The notes under the pieces are model-generated. The model did no database searches. It had not been told where the DNA came from and was given only the letters and a program-made list of their open reading frames with translations. Shown here in pieces: positions 44,426-57,900 of a DNA stretch of 64,000 nucleotides. Position 1 is the stretch's first letter. Each line of letters starts with the position of its first letter. The stretch spans positions 3,432,863-3,496,862 of the forward strand of contig OX637801.1 of assembly GCA_951802425.1 (NCBI GenBank), read 5' to 3'. The DNA comes from Clavaria fumosa. Its lineage: Eukaryota; Basidiomycota; Agaricomycetes; Agaricales; Clavariaceae. Both the position numbers and the translations under genes were made by a program.

Positions 44426-46901
44426 TTATTGAACTAAATATGGTATGTAGATTATGTAATAGGAAATATAGAAGGCCTGGGGCCTTACACCCTCCCCCAC
44501 TGGAGAGGCCCCTAACCAGAGATGATGCGCAGGCAGTGCAGGATGACAAGCAGGATTGTAAAATAATATTAAAGGGGTGCATCCCCTTGGGCAGAGTTGT
44601 TGCCATGTCACCAGGCACAATCCCCTCCTGGGGCCTTTGCCTGGTGCTGACAGGTCCAGCCAAGTGGTCTGCGTGACCTGCCCCCAGTTGGACAGTGTGT
44701 CACGAGTGGCACACCCTGGTGGGGGGTGTATTGTTAAACCTCCAATAGGCAGCCCTAGGGGGTTTCGGACAGTGGATGTACTTCCACTGTCTTCCAGGGG
44801 CATGTTGCCCCTCCATTTGTCCCCTGTCCTCTCCCCCACCCAGAGGCAGCACAGATGTGCACTGTGCCCTATGCACTCTAGCAGTGCATACATTCGGGGG
44901 GTATGGGAGGCTTCTCCCATTCAGCCAGCACTAGCTGGATGTCATCATCTAAGGGGGCATTCCCCTTTCACATGTACTTGTGTGGGTACATGAGTACAAA
45001 TTTGTCCCAGAGCTTCTTCAACAGAGACTCTGGCATCAGCAAATGCCTTGATTGTCTGTGCAACTGTCAGTGTTACTTTTGTGGTCCAGAGTCTGGACCA
45101 TCACACAGGGAGGACTCTCCCTTTGATGGCCTGCGCATATGCCCCCTTTGAGACAAAGAGGGCCATGGCCATGGCCAGGAACAGGCACCGCATCCGGGCC
45201 TGGGATGGCACACATGCCATTATGGTGTGCCAGATGGCCACCTTGCATGCAAAAGACAGGGGTGAGTCCCCATCTTTATCAATGCCAAGGATGGCCACTC
45301 TGCCCATCCTTATTTCCTCAACATAGCAGTGCAGGTCTGACACTGCGCCTCTGTCACCTTTTGGATTCATAGGGGGAATTTCCCCCTTCTCTCCTACAAA
45401 GGAGAGCCACAACTCTTGGGGGAGCAACAGCTCCCCAATGTCTATAAACTCCCTCATGGGAGGCACAACTACTGTCATCATTGCCAGCAGCAATGTCTGG
45501 TACAATGGATAGGAGGGTACTCCCCCTCCTGTGACTTCCGAGGGTCCTGTCCTCAGGGATGGGTTGCCCATCCCTCCACTCTCTTGCAACATCTGCCCTT
45601 GCAGATGGCAGGCTACCTGGTCTGCTGATTTCTTGACCCTGGCAGGAACTCTCCAGTTCCTCACCAGCCAGTCCTCAACTGGCATGGGTGGCTTAGCCAC
45701 TGTGGCGTTCTTCTGGGCCTCCTTGACAGCCCATCGCATCTTCATCATGGCAGTCATATCATAACTGCCGTCAGGCACTCCATGATGCACCTATTGGTTG
45801 AGGGCAATCACCTCCTCAACTGTCTTCAACTTGACAACCCATGCACCAGGTTTCATGGACACCCCAGATGGCCAAGGGTAGCCATCTGGAGCTCTGTCTG
45901 GTTGAGGGGCATTAAAGGGATAACCCCTTGTCAGAGGTGTGAGAACCATCTCTGAGAAAGTTCATTTATGCCTCAGTGAGGCATCAGGATTCTGCTGACT
46001 GACACCAGCAGGTGGAAGAGGGGGATATCCCTCTTCAAAACTCATGGGGATGTCAATGTCCCCTGTAGGCAGTGCTATGTCCGCATACGAGACAGTGGTG
46101 TGGGCCCATTTTGGGTCCCACTCCAAGTAGTGTTGCCACAGCTTAGGCTAGAAGCCAGCTTGAAGCTGTAGCCAAGCTGCAGCTACAGGCGGAGTCAGCT
46201 TGGCTACAGCTTCAGCTTGGACAAAATGGCATCAGCTTCAGCTTAAGCTGGCAGCTAGCTGCAGCTTGATCCAGCTCAAGCTGTAGCCAAGCTGCAGCTT
46301 GATCCAGCTCAAGCTGTAGCCAAGCTGCAGCTCAGGCTTGGCTACAGCTTCAGCTTGACCAAAAAGAGCATCAGCTTCTCAAGCTGGCTAACAGCTAGCC
46401 AAGCTGTGGCAACACTAACTCCAAGGGGTCCCTTTCAGGTCCCTTTCCCTTTGCTGTGGTTCTCAGTGTGGCAAGCTCCTCATTGGTGCTTGCCAACTTT
46501 TCTGTCAAGGAGGGAATCTTCTCCTGTGCCCCTCTAAGGTCTTCTTCAACCTTGTCCAAATTATCATAAGCTTTTTCAAGCTTTTGCTGATGACCCACAC
46601 AAAGGGCACTGCCCTTCTCATTATCCTTGCACAAGTCTTCCAGCTTGCACTGCATCACCTCAAGCCCCAGCCCAAGTTTGTGCTTAGCACTTTCCTGCAC
46701 TTCCTTAAGTGTTTGCTGAAACACTTCATCCAAGTGCAACAGCAACTCGAAGATGTGACAATGGAACCTGATGCACTGAGGGCACCAGGATCTGTGAGTG
46801 ATCGCATGAATCATGTGGTCTTGGACCCAGGGGAGGGCCTCCTCCCCTTGTGACAATAACGGCTGGGACAACCCAGCCATTCTGATGATGCTTGTCAGCA
46901 A
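44426..46901 (-). pseudogene. Decayed gag-like region
   Basis: Minus-strand frames: 46395-46901 with a coiled-coil stretch (LEKAYDNLDKVEEDLRGAQ, LTEKLASTNEEL); 45101-45790 (230 residues; PVEDWLVRNWRVPARVKK, FVGEKGEIPP, AYAQAIKGRV); 44426-44920. Together they resemble long Gag precursors of Agaricomycete gypsy elements, from general knowledge and without a decisive motif. Frameshifts are frequent and CpG nearly absent. A hAT MITE interrupts it at 46128-46417. On the minus strand it lies downstream of the Ty3-D pol, opposite to the usual gag-pol order. Confidence 0.45.
46128..46417. mobile_element. 290-bp hAT MITE
   Basis: Perfect 8-bp TSD ACTCCAAG (46120-46127 and 46418-46425). Terminal inverted repeats TAGTGTTGCCACAGCTT, matching the hAT at 8219 (TAGTGTTGCCACGGCTT). 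The interior is built of AGCTTGAAGCTG/CAAGCTGCAGCTT words, the CpG-free counterpart of the AGCCGAGCC words in the 2.47-kb element. Non-coding. Confidence 0.93.
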
Positions 46902-47131
46902 CGAGTTTCCTGGTGCAAGGCCAGGGACAGTGGCAGCAGGGATAGCATGAGGAGATGGGGTCTCCCCATCAGATCATCCATGGTTATGGTTGATGGAGAA
47001 ATAAGAAAAAGAGGGTGGATCCTCTTAAGGTTTTGTACCTGAGCCACCATGTGACTCAACTGTGGCTAATGACCCTGCAGTCTGGCTCAATCTGTTTACT
47101 ACTCTGCATGGGTGCTCTGTCTGCACTCTGC

Positions 47132-49043
47132 TCAAGGGTGCCTAGGCAGTGCCCTCCACAATTCCACCCCGTGCAATTCAAGGTAGTGGTCTAGAGCTGC
47201 TAGCTCTTTGACTCCCATATATGGCTCCCAAGTTGTATCCCCAAGATTCCATTGGACCTCACATTCTAGGTGGTGTCCTTCCCACCTATGGCCAATAATG
47301 GCATCGACCAGCCATTCCTCCTTTGGATCCATTCCAAAGTCATAAAAGACTTTCACTTCATGGTGCAGAAACAACATGTTGTTGTTTGGCTCATGTTGCT
47401 GTAGCCAGCTGACATGGAACATTGGGTGGATTCTCCTTGACTTTAGTGAGTCAGGGAGCTCCAGCTTGTGTGTGGATGATTCCGGTCTACATGACCATAT
47501 TGGGTAAGGCCCAATAAACTAATTCTCCCTCTCTAAATGGGTGCTCTTCCTGTCTATGCTGATTAGCATAAAACATCTGGTGGATGCAACTTTCTATGAT
47601 CACGTCATGTGCCATTGAAAGGTTGAGTGCAGCCTTCTCTGCGAACATCCTTACTCCTCTGGGCTGTGCCCAGAGGTTGTCTGGCAACTCTGCCATCATC
47701 TGGGGCATATACCCATAGGTTAATTCAAATAGGGTGAACCCCATAGACATGCTTATCAGTGTGTTAATGGCGAACTTGACCATTGGGATTCGCTCTGCCC
47801 AATCTGTCTGGTCTGGCTGGACCACAGATCAGATTGACTGCTCCATCACTCCATCTGTCTGCAGATGGAAAGCTGTGGACATCCACAGCTTAACACTGAG
47901 TAATTGGTGCGTTTCCTGCCAAAAGGCAGATGTGAATCTAGGATCATTGTTGGACACAATCAATCCTGGCAACCCATGTAGTCTCACTACATGTGTTAGA
48001 AAGAGCCAGGCTAGCTCTGCTGCCATTACCTGTACTGCTGCATCTACCAGGCATAATATTGGTGTTTTACATGCCAATGCCTTGATCATCTCCATGCATC
48101 TATCATGGAGCAGCCTCCAGTGAAACATTTGCATTTCACTATACAGACTGGCTAATGGGCCAGTATATGCAGACAGATTGGGCAGGAACTGTCCAATGTA
48201 CTGTACTAACCCAAGGAACCTCTGTACCTTGTTAACGCTTGTTGGTGTTTTCCATTTTATCCACTGTAATGTGGATTCGCCTGGCATCTATTATGTGCCC
48301 TAAGCAATCTATGCTCTTTGCATATAACGAGCACTTTTTCTTGCTCAAGAAAAGGCTGGTGCCTTTGAGGGTCTCAAAGACCATCCCTAAGTGATGCTCA
48401 GGTCCTCCAAGGTCTTGGAGAGGGTGAATACATTGTCTAAGTACACATGCACATACTTCCCCAGCTGATGACAAAATATGTGCATCATCAGGCACTGAAA
48501 GGTAGCAGGGGCATTACATTCCCCTATCTGCATCACCTGTGAGAACATGGTGCCCAAGACGGTCACAAATGCCATCTTCCACACCTCCTCAGGCTCTACG
48601 CATACTTGTTCATTCGCATCTGATAGGTCAATCTTTGACCTATATGCGGCTCTAGCCATATCCTCTCTGATCTGATCTTGATCAGGCAATGGGGTAATAT
48701 CCTGTACAGTGTTTGCATTCTGTTTCTGGCAGTCTACAACTGTCTGTAGCAGCGGGTTCCAGCTGCTTTTCAGTATACACAGCATAGGAGCTGCCTGTGA
48801 TGCTGCTCCTGCTTCCCACCAACCGTTAGTAATGTAATGGTTCACTTTCTCAAGGAATTGTTCCTTGAATGCCTCAGCACACCAAGGCAAGTAATAGTTA
48901 TAGACTTTCTTTTTGTCTATCAAGGGTATATGGTGGTTTACTGCCCAAAATGGAGGCAGTCTGGGGGGGACTCCCCCAAAGAGTTCAGCATACTGGTTAA
49001 ACCAGTACTCATGCCTGCCCTTGAGGTAGGCATCATCTTTCAA
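47132..49043 (-). pseudogene. Ty3-D: gypsy pol with internal deletion
   Basis: RT 48387-49043: RSKIDLSDANEQV, GECNAPATFQ, and VHVYLDNVFTLS, where the YxDD box is YLDN and so inactive. RT connection: FLGLVQYIGQFLPNLS. Within one frame, near 48035, RT sequence (TPILCLVDAAVQ) passes into mid-integrase (HVVRLHGLPGLIVSNNDPRFTS), so RNase H and the integrase zinc finger are deleted; the integrase Asp is Asn (VSNN). The Glu motif HLQTDGVMEQSI follows, then the integrase C-terminus (47487-47825, DWAERIPMVKFAIN) and a chromodomain (47132-47422, CEVQWNLGDTTWEPY). A chromovirus lineage distinct from Ty3-A/B. Confidence 0.88.
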
Positions 49044-49182
49044 TTTTACAGAGGCATTAGCCTCTCCCCCTTCCAGGGCTCACCCTTGTCACAGGGGCCC
49101 AAGTGTAGTCAGCTCTTTGGAGCTTCCTTCCTTGGCACACTCTTTCCCAATACATGGAGGCATAACACTTCTGTTTCCTCAC

Positions 49183-49500
49183 TCAGGTGACATAGCCTGA
49201 AGGGTTTTTCCTTTTCCTTTGCAGATATGGATTGCCCACAACCAGCATAGTCATCTTCCATGACTTCCTAGGCAGTGCAAGCAGGGTGAGCAGGTGAGTG
49301 GGGCAATCATGGTTAGCAGTCAGCAGTGCAAGTGGGATGGGCAGGGTGGATGTCACAAGTGGGTTGAGCAGGGTAGGCAGTGCAAGTGAGGCAAGTGGGG
49401 TGGATGATGGAAGTGGTGAGAGTGACATGGATGGCACAAGCATGATTACTAGTGCAGTACAAGCAAGGTGAACATGATAGACAGGTACTTACATTGAGGG
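49183..49500. repeat. Purine-rich degenerate repeat, second copy
   Basis: Same type as 1860-2170: GCAGTGCAAGCAGGGTGAG, GTGGGATGGGCAGGG and similar words. It adjoins the intact foldback, as the first copy adjoins foldback I, so it may be part of the ancestral element. Confidence 0.7.
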
Positions 49501-49561
49501 GTAGGGTGACTTGCTGCCTGTGGACAATGGAGGTCTGAGATGAGTGGGCACAAGCAAGCAC

Positions 49562-51947
49562 ATCATCCTTCACCCATATTGTATATTCACATGAATCTGC
49601 AACTCATCTTAAGAAATGGAATTTTGTTTCCACATTTCATCAGTATTTCTTGTCCACATGGATGACATTGTTATGCCTTCCTGTCTCTACTACCAACTAA
49701 GGGCCTTCTTCTTCCATTCCATCTAGCATCCATTCAAGCCCTCCTCCAGCTGAGGTGCTCCCTGTTGTCCCTATAGCACCATCAGATAGTCACCCATGTA
49801 CCAGCATACCATTGCCTATGTATGATTGTCTGCTCTCCTGTCTCTTCCCCAGTCTCTTCATTCAGCAATTGTGTCTCCCCCATTCTCCCCCATGTGTTGA
49901 TAGCTGTGGGCCACACACATGCTTTCAAGCTTTGACACAAACTCAACTCATCACTTAACTGACTTTGTGAGATGGGGCATCCAGGACACCCACTTTGACA
50001 TTCACATCTAGTCAACTTTGTGTGTCATTTGGGCATGGCAGTCCTGGACACCCACCTTGAGGCACACATCCAGTCAACTTACTTTGTACATTATGAGAGA
50101 TGTGGGTGTCCTGGTCCTCCTGGCATGGCTTACCTGTATCTGTATGATATCCCAGCCTGCATCACATTGGATCTTGGTAGGTATGTAGGACCTAGGTTTG
50201 GCATGCTAAGAGTGAGTAGCACAGGTGGTGTAAGTAGGATGGAGGGTGGACAGTGTGAGTGGAGTGAGTGGGTGGCACAGGCAAGGTGAGTAAGGCAAGT
50301 GGCACAAGTGAGGAGGTGCAAGTGAGGCAAGCCATGTGGTGTAGCACCAATGAGGTGAGTGGGTAGGCAGTGCAAGCAGGGTGGATGGCACAATTGGGGG
50401 TGAGCAGCATGGGTGGCACCATTGGGACAAGTTTGGTGGACAGTGCATATTATCAGTCAATGATAAGTTAATATTTCCTTGTATTATTCATGACATGTCT
50501 GCTTGAGTAATGTATGTGTTTACTGTGCTCATGCTTGTCATACCTGGCACTGCTCATGTTCATCAGTCATTGCTTATGTGTGCCATACAGTGCCTAGGCT
50601 ATGTCCATGCTGCTCATAGCAACCCACCTCTAGACCCTGTTCTTTTTTCCCTTCCCCAGGTAGTCCAGCACAATGCAGTTCTGCCTCCACCCCTTCCTTG
50701 CCATGTGCTATCCACTCTATGCTGCTTGTCTTGTTCTTCTGTCCAGGAGTCTTGTGATTAACATAGACCCAAGAACAAGACAAGCAGCATAGAGTGGATA
50801 GCACATGGCAAGGAAGGGGTGGAGGCAGAACTGCATTGTGCTGGACTACCTGGGGAAGGGAAAAAAGAACAGGGTCTAGAGGTGGGTTGCTATGAGCAGC
50901 ATGGACATAGCCTAGGCACTGTATGGCACACATAAGCAATGACTGATGAACATGAGCAGTGCCAGGTATGACAAGCATGAGCACAGTAAACACATACATT
51001 ACTCAAGCAGACATGTCATGAATAATACAAGGAAATATTAACTTATCATTGACTGATAATATGCACTGTCCACCAAACTTGTCCCAATGGTGCCACCCAT
51101 GCTGCTCACCCCCAATTGTGCCATCCACCCTGCTTGCACTGCCTACCCACTCACCTCATTGGTGCTACACCACATGGCTTGCCTCACTTGCACCTCCTCA
51201 CTTGTGCCACTTGCCTTACTCACCTTGCCTGTGCCACCCACTCACTCCACTCACACTGTCCACCCTCCATCCTACTTACACCACCTGTGCTACTCACTCT
51301 TAGCATGCCAAACCTAGGTCCTACATACCTACCAAGATCCAATGTGATGCAGGCTGGGATATCATACAGATACAGGTAAGCCATGCCAGGAGGACCAGGA
51401 CACCCACATCTCTCATAATGTACAAAGTAAGTTGACTGGATGTGTGCCTCAAGGTGGGTGTCCAGGACTGCCATGCCCAAATGACACACAAAGTTGACTA
51501 GATGTGAATGTCAAAGTGGGTGTCCTGGATGCCCCATCTCACAAAGTCAGTTAAGTGATGAGTTGAGTTTGTGTCAAAGCTTGAAAGCATGTGTGTGGCC
51601 CACAGCTATCAACACATGGGGGAGAATGGGGGAGACACAATTGCTGAATGAAGAGACTGGGGAAGAGACAGGAGAGCAGACAATCATACATAGGCAATGG
51701 TATGCTGGTACATGGGTGACTATCTGATGGTGCTATAGGGACAACAGGGAGCACCTCGGATGGAGGAGGGCTTGAATGGATGCTAGATGGAATGGAAGAA
51801 GAAGGCCCTTAGTTGGTAGTAGAGACAGGAAGGCATAACAATTTCATCCACGTGGACAAGAAATACTGATGAAATGTGGAAACAAAATTCCATTTCTTAA
51901 GATGAGTTGCAGATTCATGTGAATATACAATATGGGCAAAGGATGAT
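49562..51947. repeat. Foldback element III: intact 2.39-kb palindrome
   Basis: Arms 49562-50738 and 50771-51947, 1177 bp each, with a 32-bp loop 50739-50770. Paired positions sum to 101509 from end to end, so no indels; only a handful of mismatches were seen, near the outer ends. Inner edge CTTGTCTTGTTCTT pairs with AAGAACAAGACAAG. Open frames appear twice in mirror image and are low-complexity. No transposase and no obvious TSD. Confidence 0.95.
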
Positions 51948-51977
51948 CAGCAGGGGATGCACATGGGTTGATGATCT

Positions 51978-54900
51978 GAGGTGTTGTTGAAGGGTTTTTT
52001 AATGTTTTTTAATGTTTTTTGGGTTTTTTTAATAGTTTTTAATGGTTTTTCATAGTTTCAGAGTGCATACGCAAGGTTTGGGAGGTGTTGTTGAAGGGTT
52101 TTTTAATGTTTTTTAATGTTTTTTGGGTTTTTTTAATAGTTTTTAATGGTTTTTCATAGTTTCAGAGTGCATACGCAAGGTTTGGGAGGTGTTGTTGAAG
52201 GGTTTTTTAATGTTTTTTAATGTTTTTTGGGTTTTTTTAATAGTTTTTAATGGTTTTTCATAGTTTCAGAGTGCATACGCAAGGTTTGGGAGGTGTTGTT
52301 GAAGGGTTTTTTAATGTTTTTTAATGTTTTTTGGGTTTTTTTAATAGTTTTTAATGGTTTTTCATAGTTTCAGAGTGCATACGCAAGGTTTGGGAGGTGT
52401 TGTTGAAGGGTTTTTTAATGTTTTTTAATGTTTTTTGGGTTTTTTTAATAGTTTTTAATGGTTTTTCATAGTTTCAGAGTGCATACGCAAGGTTTGGGAG
52501 GTGTTGTTGAAGGGTTTTTTAATGTTTTTTAATGTTTTTTGGGTTTTTTTAATAGTTTTTAATGGTTTTTCATAGTTTCAGAGTGCATACGCAAGGTTTG
52601 GGAGGTGTTGTTGAAGGGTTTTTTAATGTTTTTTAATGTTTTTTGGGTTTTTTTAATAGTTTTTAATGGTTTTTCATAGTTTCAGAGTGCATACGCAAGG
52701 TTTGGGAGGTGTTGTTGAAGGGTTTTTTAATGTTTTTTAATGTTTTTTGGGTTTTTTTAATAGTTTTTAATGGTTTTTCATAGTTTCAGAGTGCATACGC
52801 AAGGTTTGGGAGGTGTTGTTGAAGGGTTTTTTAATGTTTTTTAATGTTTTTTGGGTTTTTTTAATAGTTTTTAATGGTTTTTCATAGTTTCAGAGTGCAT
52901 ACGCAAGGTTTGGGAGGTGTTGTTGAAGGGTTTTTTAATGTTTTTTAATGTTTTTTGGGTTTTTTTAATAGTTTTTAATGGTTTTTCATAGTTTCAGAGT
53001 GCATACGCAAGGTTTGGGAGGTGTTGTTGAAGGGTTTTTTAATGTTTTTTAATGTTTTTTGGGTTTTTTTAATAGTTTTTAATGGTTTTTCATAGTTTCA
53101 GAGTGCATACGCAAGGTTTGGGAGGTGTTGTTGAAGGGTTTTTTAATGTTTTTTAATGTTTTTTGGGTTTTTTTAATAGTTTTTAATGGTTTTTCATAGT
53201 TTCAGAGTGCATACGCAAGGTTTGGGAGGTGTTGTTGAAGGGTTTTTTAATGTTTTTTAATGTTTTTTGGGTTTTTTTAATAGTTTTTAATGGTTTTTCA
53301 TAGTTTCAGAGTGCATACGCAAGGTTTGGGAGGTGTTGTTGAAGGGTTTTTTAATGTTTTTTAATGTTTTTTGGGTTTTTTTAATAGTTTTTAATGGTTT
53401 TTCATAGTTTCAGAGTGCATACGCAAGGTTTGGGAGGTGTTGTTGAAGGGTTTTTTAATGTTTTTTAATGTTTTTTGGGTTTTTTTAATAGTTTTTAATG
53501 GTTTTTCATAGTTTCAGAGTGCATACGCAAGGTTTGGGAGGTGTTGTTGAAGGGTTTTTTAATGTTTTTTAATGTTTTTTGGGTTTTTTTAATAGTTTTT
53601 AATGGTTTTTCATAGTTTCAGAGTGCATACGCAAGGTTTGGGAGGTGTTGTTGAAGGGTTTTTTAATGTTTTTTAATGTTTTTTGGGTTTTTTTAATAGT
53701 TTTTAATGGTTTTTCATAGTTTCAGAGTGCATACGCAAGGTTTGGGAGGTGTTGTTGAAGGGTTTTTTAATGTTTTTTAATGTTTTTTGGGTTTTTTTAA
53801 TAGTTTTTAATGGTTTTTCATAGTTTCAGAGTGCATACGCAAGGTTTGGGAGGTGTTGTTGAAGGGTTTTTTAATGTTTTTTAATGTTTTTTGGGTTTTT
53901 TTAATAGTTTTTAATGGTTTTTCATAGTTTCAGAGTGCATACGCAAGGTTTGGGAGGTGTTGTTGAAGGGTTTTTTAATGTTTTTTAATGTTTTTTGGGT
54001 TTTTTTAATAGTTTTTAATGGTTTTTCATAGTTTCAGAGTGCATACGCAAGGTTTGGGAGGTGTTGTTGAAGGGTTTTTTAATGTTTTTTAATGTTTTTT
54101 GGGTTTTTTTAATAGTTTTTAATGGTTTTTCATAGTTTCAGAGTGCATACGCAAGGTTTGGGAGGTGTTGTTGAAGGGTTTTTTAATGTTTTTTAATGTT
54201 TTTTGGGTTTTTTTAATAGTTTTTAATGGTTTTTCATAGTTTCAGAGTGCATACGCAAGGTTTGGGAGGTGTTGTTGAAGGGTTTTTTAATGTTTTTTAA
54301 TGTTTTTTGGGTTTTTTTAATAGTTTTTAATGGTTTTTCATAGTTTCAGAGTGCATACGCAAGGTTTGGGAGGTGTTGTTGAAGGGTTTTTTAATGTTTT
54401 TTAATGTTTTTTGGGTTTTTTTAATAGTTTTTAATGGTTTTTCATAGTTTCAGAGTGCATACGCAAGGTTTGGGAGGTGTTGTTGAAGGGTTTTTTAATG
54501 TTTTTTAATGTTTTTTGGGTTTTTTTAATAGTTTTTAATGGTTTTTCATAGTTTCAGAGTGCATACGCAAGGTTTGGGAGGTGTTGTTGAAGGGTTTTTT
54601 AATGTTTTTTAATGTTTTTTGGGTTTTTTTAATAGTTTTTAATGGTTTTTCATAGTTTCAGAGTGCATACGCAAGGTTTGGGAGGTGTTGTTGAAGGGTT
54701 TTTTAATGTTTTTTAATGTTTTTTGGGTTTTTTTAATAGTTTTTAATGGTTTTTCATAGTTTCAGAGTGCATACGCAAGGTTTGGGAGGTGTTGTTGAAG
54801 GGTTTTTTAATGTTTTTTAATGTTTTTTGGGTTTTTTTAATAGTTTTTAATGGTTTTTCATAGTTTCAGAGTGCATACGCAAGGTTTGGGAGGTGTTGTT

Positions 54901-57900
54901 GAAGGGTTTTTTAATGTTTTTTAATGTTTTTTGGGTTTTTTTAATAGTTTTTAATGGTTTTTCATAGTTTCAGAGTGCATACGCAAGGTTTGGGAGGTGT
55001 TGTTGAAGGGTTTTTTAATGTTTTTTAATGTTTTTTGGGTTTTTTTAATAGTTTTTAATGGTTTTTCATAGTTTCAGAGTGCATACGCAAGGTTTGGGAG
55101 GTGTTGTTGAAGGGTTTTTTAATGTTTTTTAATGTTTTTTGGGTTTTTTTAATAGTTTTTAATGGTTTTTCATAGTTTCAGAGTGCATACGCAAGGTTTG
55201 GGAGGTGTTGTTGAAGGGTTTTTTAATGTTTTTTAATGTTTTTTGGGTTTTTTTAATAGTTTTTAATGGTTTTTCATAGTTTCAGAGTGCATACGCAAGG
55301 TTTGGGAGGTGTTGTTGAAGGGTTTTTTAATGTTTTTTAATGTTTTTTGGGTTTTTTTAATAGTTTTTAATGGTTTTTCATAGTTTCAGAGTGCATACGC
55401 AAGGTTTGGGAGGTGTTGTTGAAGGGTTTTTTAATGTTTTTTAATGTTTTTTGGGTTTTTTTAATAGTTTTTAATGGTTTTTCATAGTTTCAGAGTGCAT
55501 ACGCAAGGTTTGGGAGGTGTTGTTGAAGGGTTTTTTAATGTTTTTTAATGTTTTTTGGGTTTTTTTAATAGTTTTTAATGGTTTTTCATAGTTTCAGAGT
55601 GCATACGCAAGGTTTGGGAGGTGTTGTTGAAGGGTTTTTTAATGTTTTTTAATGTTTTTTGGGTTTTTTTAATAGTTTTTAATGGTTTTTCATAGTTTCA
55701 GAGTGCATACGCAAGGTTTGGGAGGTGTTGTTGAAGGGTTTTTTAATGTTTTTTAATGTTTTTTGGGTTTTTTTAATAGTTTTTAATGGTTTTTCATAGT
55801 TTCAGAGTGCATACGCAAGGTTTGGGAGGTGTTGTTGAAGGGTTTTTTAATGTTTTTTAATGTTTTTTGGGTTTTTTTAATAGTTTTTAATGGTTTTTCA
55901 TAGTTTCAGAGTGCATACGCAAGGTTTGGGAGGTGTTGTTGAAGGGTTTTTTAATGTTTTTTAATGTTTTTTGGGTTTTTTTAATAGTTTTTAATGGTTT
56001 TTCATAGTTTCAGAGTGCATACGCAAGGTTTGGGAGGTGTTGTTGAAGGGTTTTTTAATGTTTTTTAATGTTTTTTGGGTTTTTTTAATAGTTTTTAATG
56101 GTTTTTCATAGTTTCAGAGTGCATACGCAAGGTTTGGGAGGTGTTGTTGAAGGGTTTTTTAATGTTTTTTAATGTTTTTTGGGTTTTTTTAATAGTTTTT
56201 AATGGTTTTTCATAGTTTCAGAGTGCATACGCAAGGTTTGGGAGGTGTTGTTGAAGGGTTTTTTAATGTTTTTTAATGTTTTTTGGGTTTTTTTAATAGT
56301 TTTTAATGGTTTTTCATAGTTTCAGAGTGCATACGCAAGGTTTGGGAGGTGTTGTTGAAGGGTTTTTTAATGTTTTTTAATGTTTTTTGGGTTTTTTTAA
56401 TAGTTTTTAATGGTTTTTCATAGTTTCAGAGTGCATACGCAAGGTTTGGGAGGTGTTGTTGAAGGGTTTTTTAATGTTTTTTAATGTTTTTTGGGTTTTT
56501 TTAATAGTTTTTAATGGTTTTTCATAGTTTCAGAGTGCATACGCAAGGTTTGGGAGGTGTTGTTGAAGGGTTTTTTAATGTTTTTTAATGTTTTTTGGGT
56601 TTTTTTAATAGTTTTTAATGGTTTTTCATAGTTTCAGAGTGCATACGCAAGGTTTGGGAGGTGTTGTTGAAGGGTTTTTTAATGTTTTTTAATGTTTTTT
56701 GGGTTTTTTTAATAGTTTTTAATGGTTTTTCATAGTTTCAGAGTGCATACGCAAGGTTTGGGAGGTGTTGTTGAAGGGTTTTTTAATGTTTTTTAATGTT
56801 TTTTGGGTTTTTTTAATAGTTTTTAATGGTTTTTCATAGTTTCAGAGTGCATACGCAAGGTTTGGGAGGTGTTGTTGAAGGGTTTTTTAATGTTTTTTAA
56901 TGTTTTTTGGGTTTTTTTAATAGTTTTTAATGGTTTTTCATAGTTTCAGAGTGCATACGCAAGGTTTGGGAGGTGTTGTTGAAGGGTTTTTTAATGTTTT
57001 TTAATGTTTTTTGGGTTTTTTTAATAGTTTTTAATGGTTTTTCATAGTTTCAGAGTGCATACGCAAGGTTTGGGAGGTGTTGTTGAAGGGTTTTTTAATG
57101 TTTTTTAATGTTTTTTGGGTTTTTTTAATAGTTTTTAATGGTTTTTCATAGTTTCAGAGTGCATACGCAAGGTTTGGGAGGTGTTGTTGAAGGGTTTTTT
57201 AATGTTTTTTAATGTTTTTTGGGTTTTTTTAATAGTTTTTAATGGTTTTTCATAGTTTCAGAGTGCATACGCAAGGTTTGGGAGGTGTTGTTGAAGGGTT
57301 TTTTAATGTTTTTTAATGTTTTTTGGGTTTTTTTAATAGTTTTTAATGGTTTTTCATAGTTTCAGAGTGCATACGCAAGGTTTGGGAGGTGTTGTTGAAG
57401 GGTTTTTTAATGTTTTTTAATGTTTTTTGGGTTTTTTTAATAGTTTTTAATGGTTTTTCATAGTTTCAGAGTGCATACGCAAGGTTTGGGAGGTGTTGTT
57501 GAAGGGTTTTTTAATGTTTTTTAATGTTTTTTGGGTTTTTTTAATAGTTTTTAATGGTTTTTCATAGTTTCAGAGTGCATACGCAAGGTTTGGGAGGTGT
57601 TGTTGAAGGGTTTTTTAATGTTTTTTAATGTTTTTTGGGTTTTTTTAATAGTTTTTAATGGTTTTTCATAGTTTCAGAGTGCATACGCAAGGTTTGGGAG
57701 GTGTTGTTGAAGGGTTTTTTAATGTTTTTTAATGTTTTTTGGGTTTTTTTAATAGTTTTTAATGGTTTTTCATAGTTTCAGAGTGCATACGCAAGGTTTG
57801 GGAGGTGTTGTTGAAGGGTTTTTTAATGTTTTTTAATGTTTTTTGGGTTTTTTTAATAGTTTTTAATGGTTTTTCATAGTTTCAGAGTGCATACGCAAGG

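Noticed and set aside
49755..51754. Paired ORFs in the palindrome arms (Pro/Leu/Cys/His-rich)
   Set aside because: They are mirror images of one low-complexity sequence, open because of base composition, and lack any domain.
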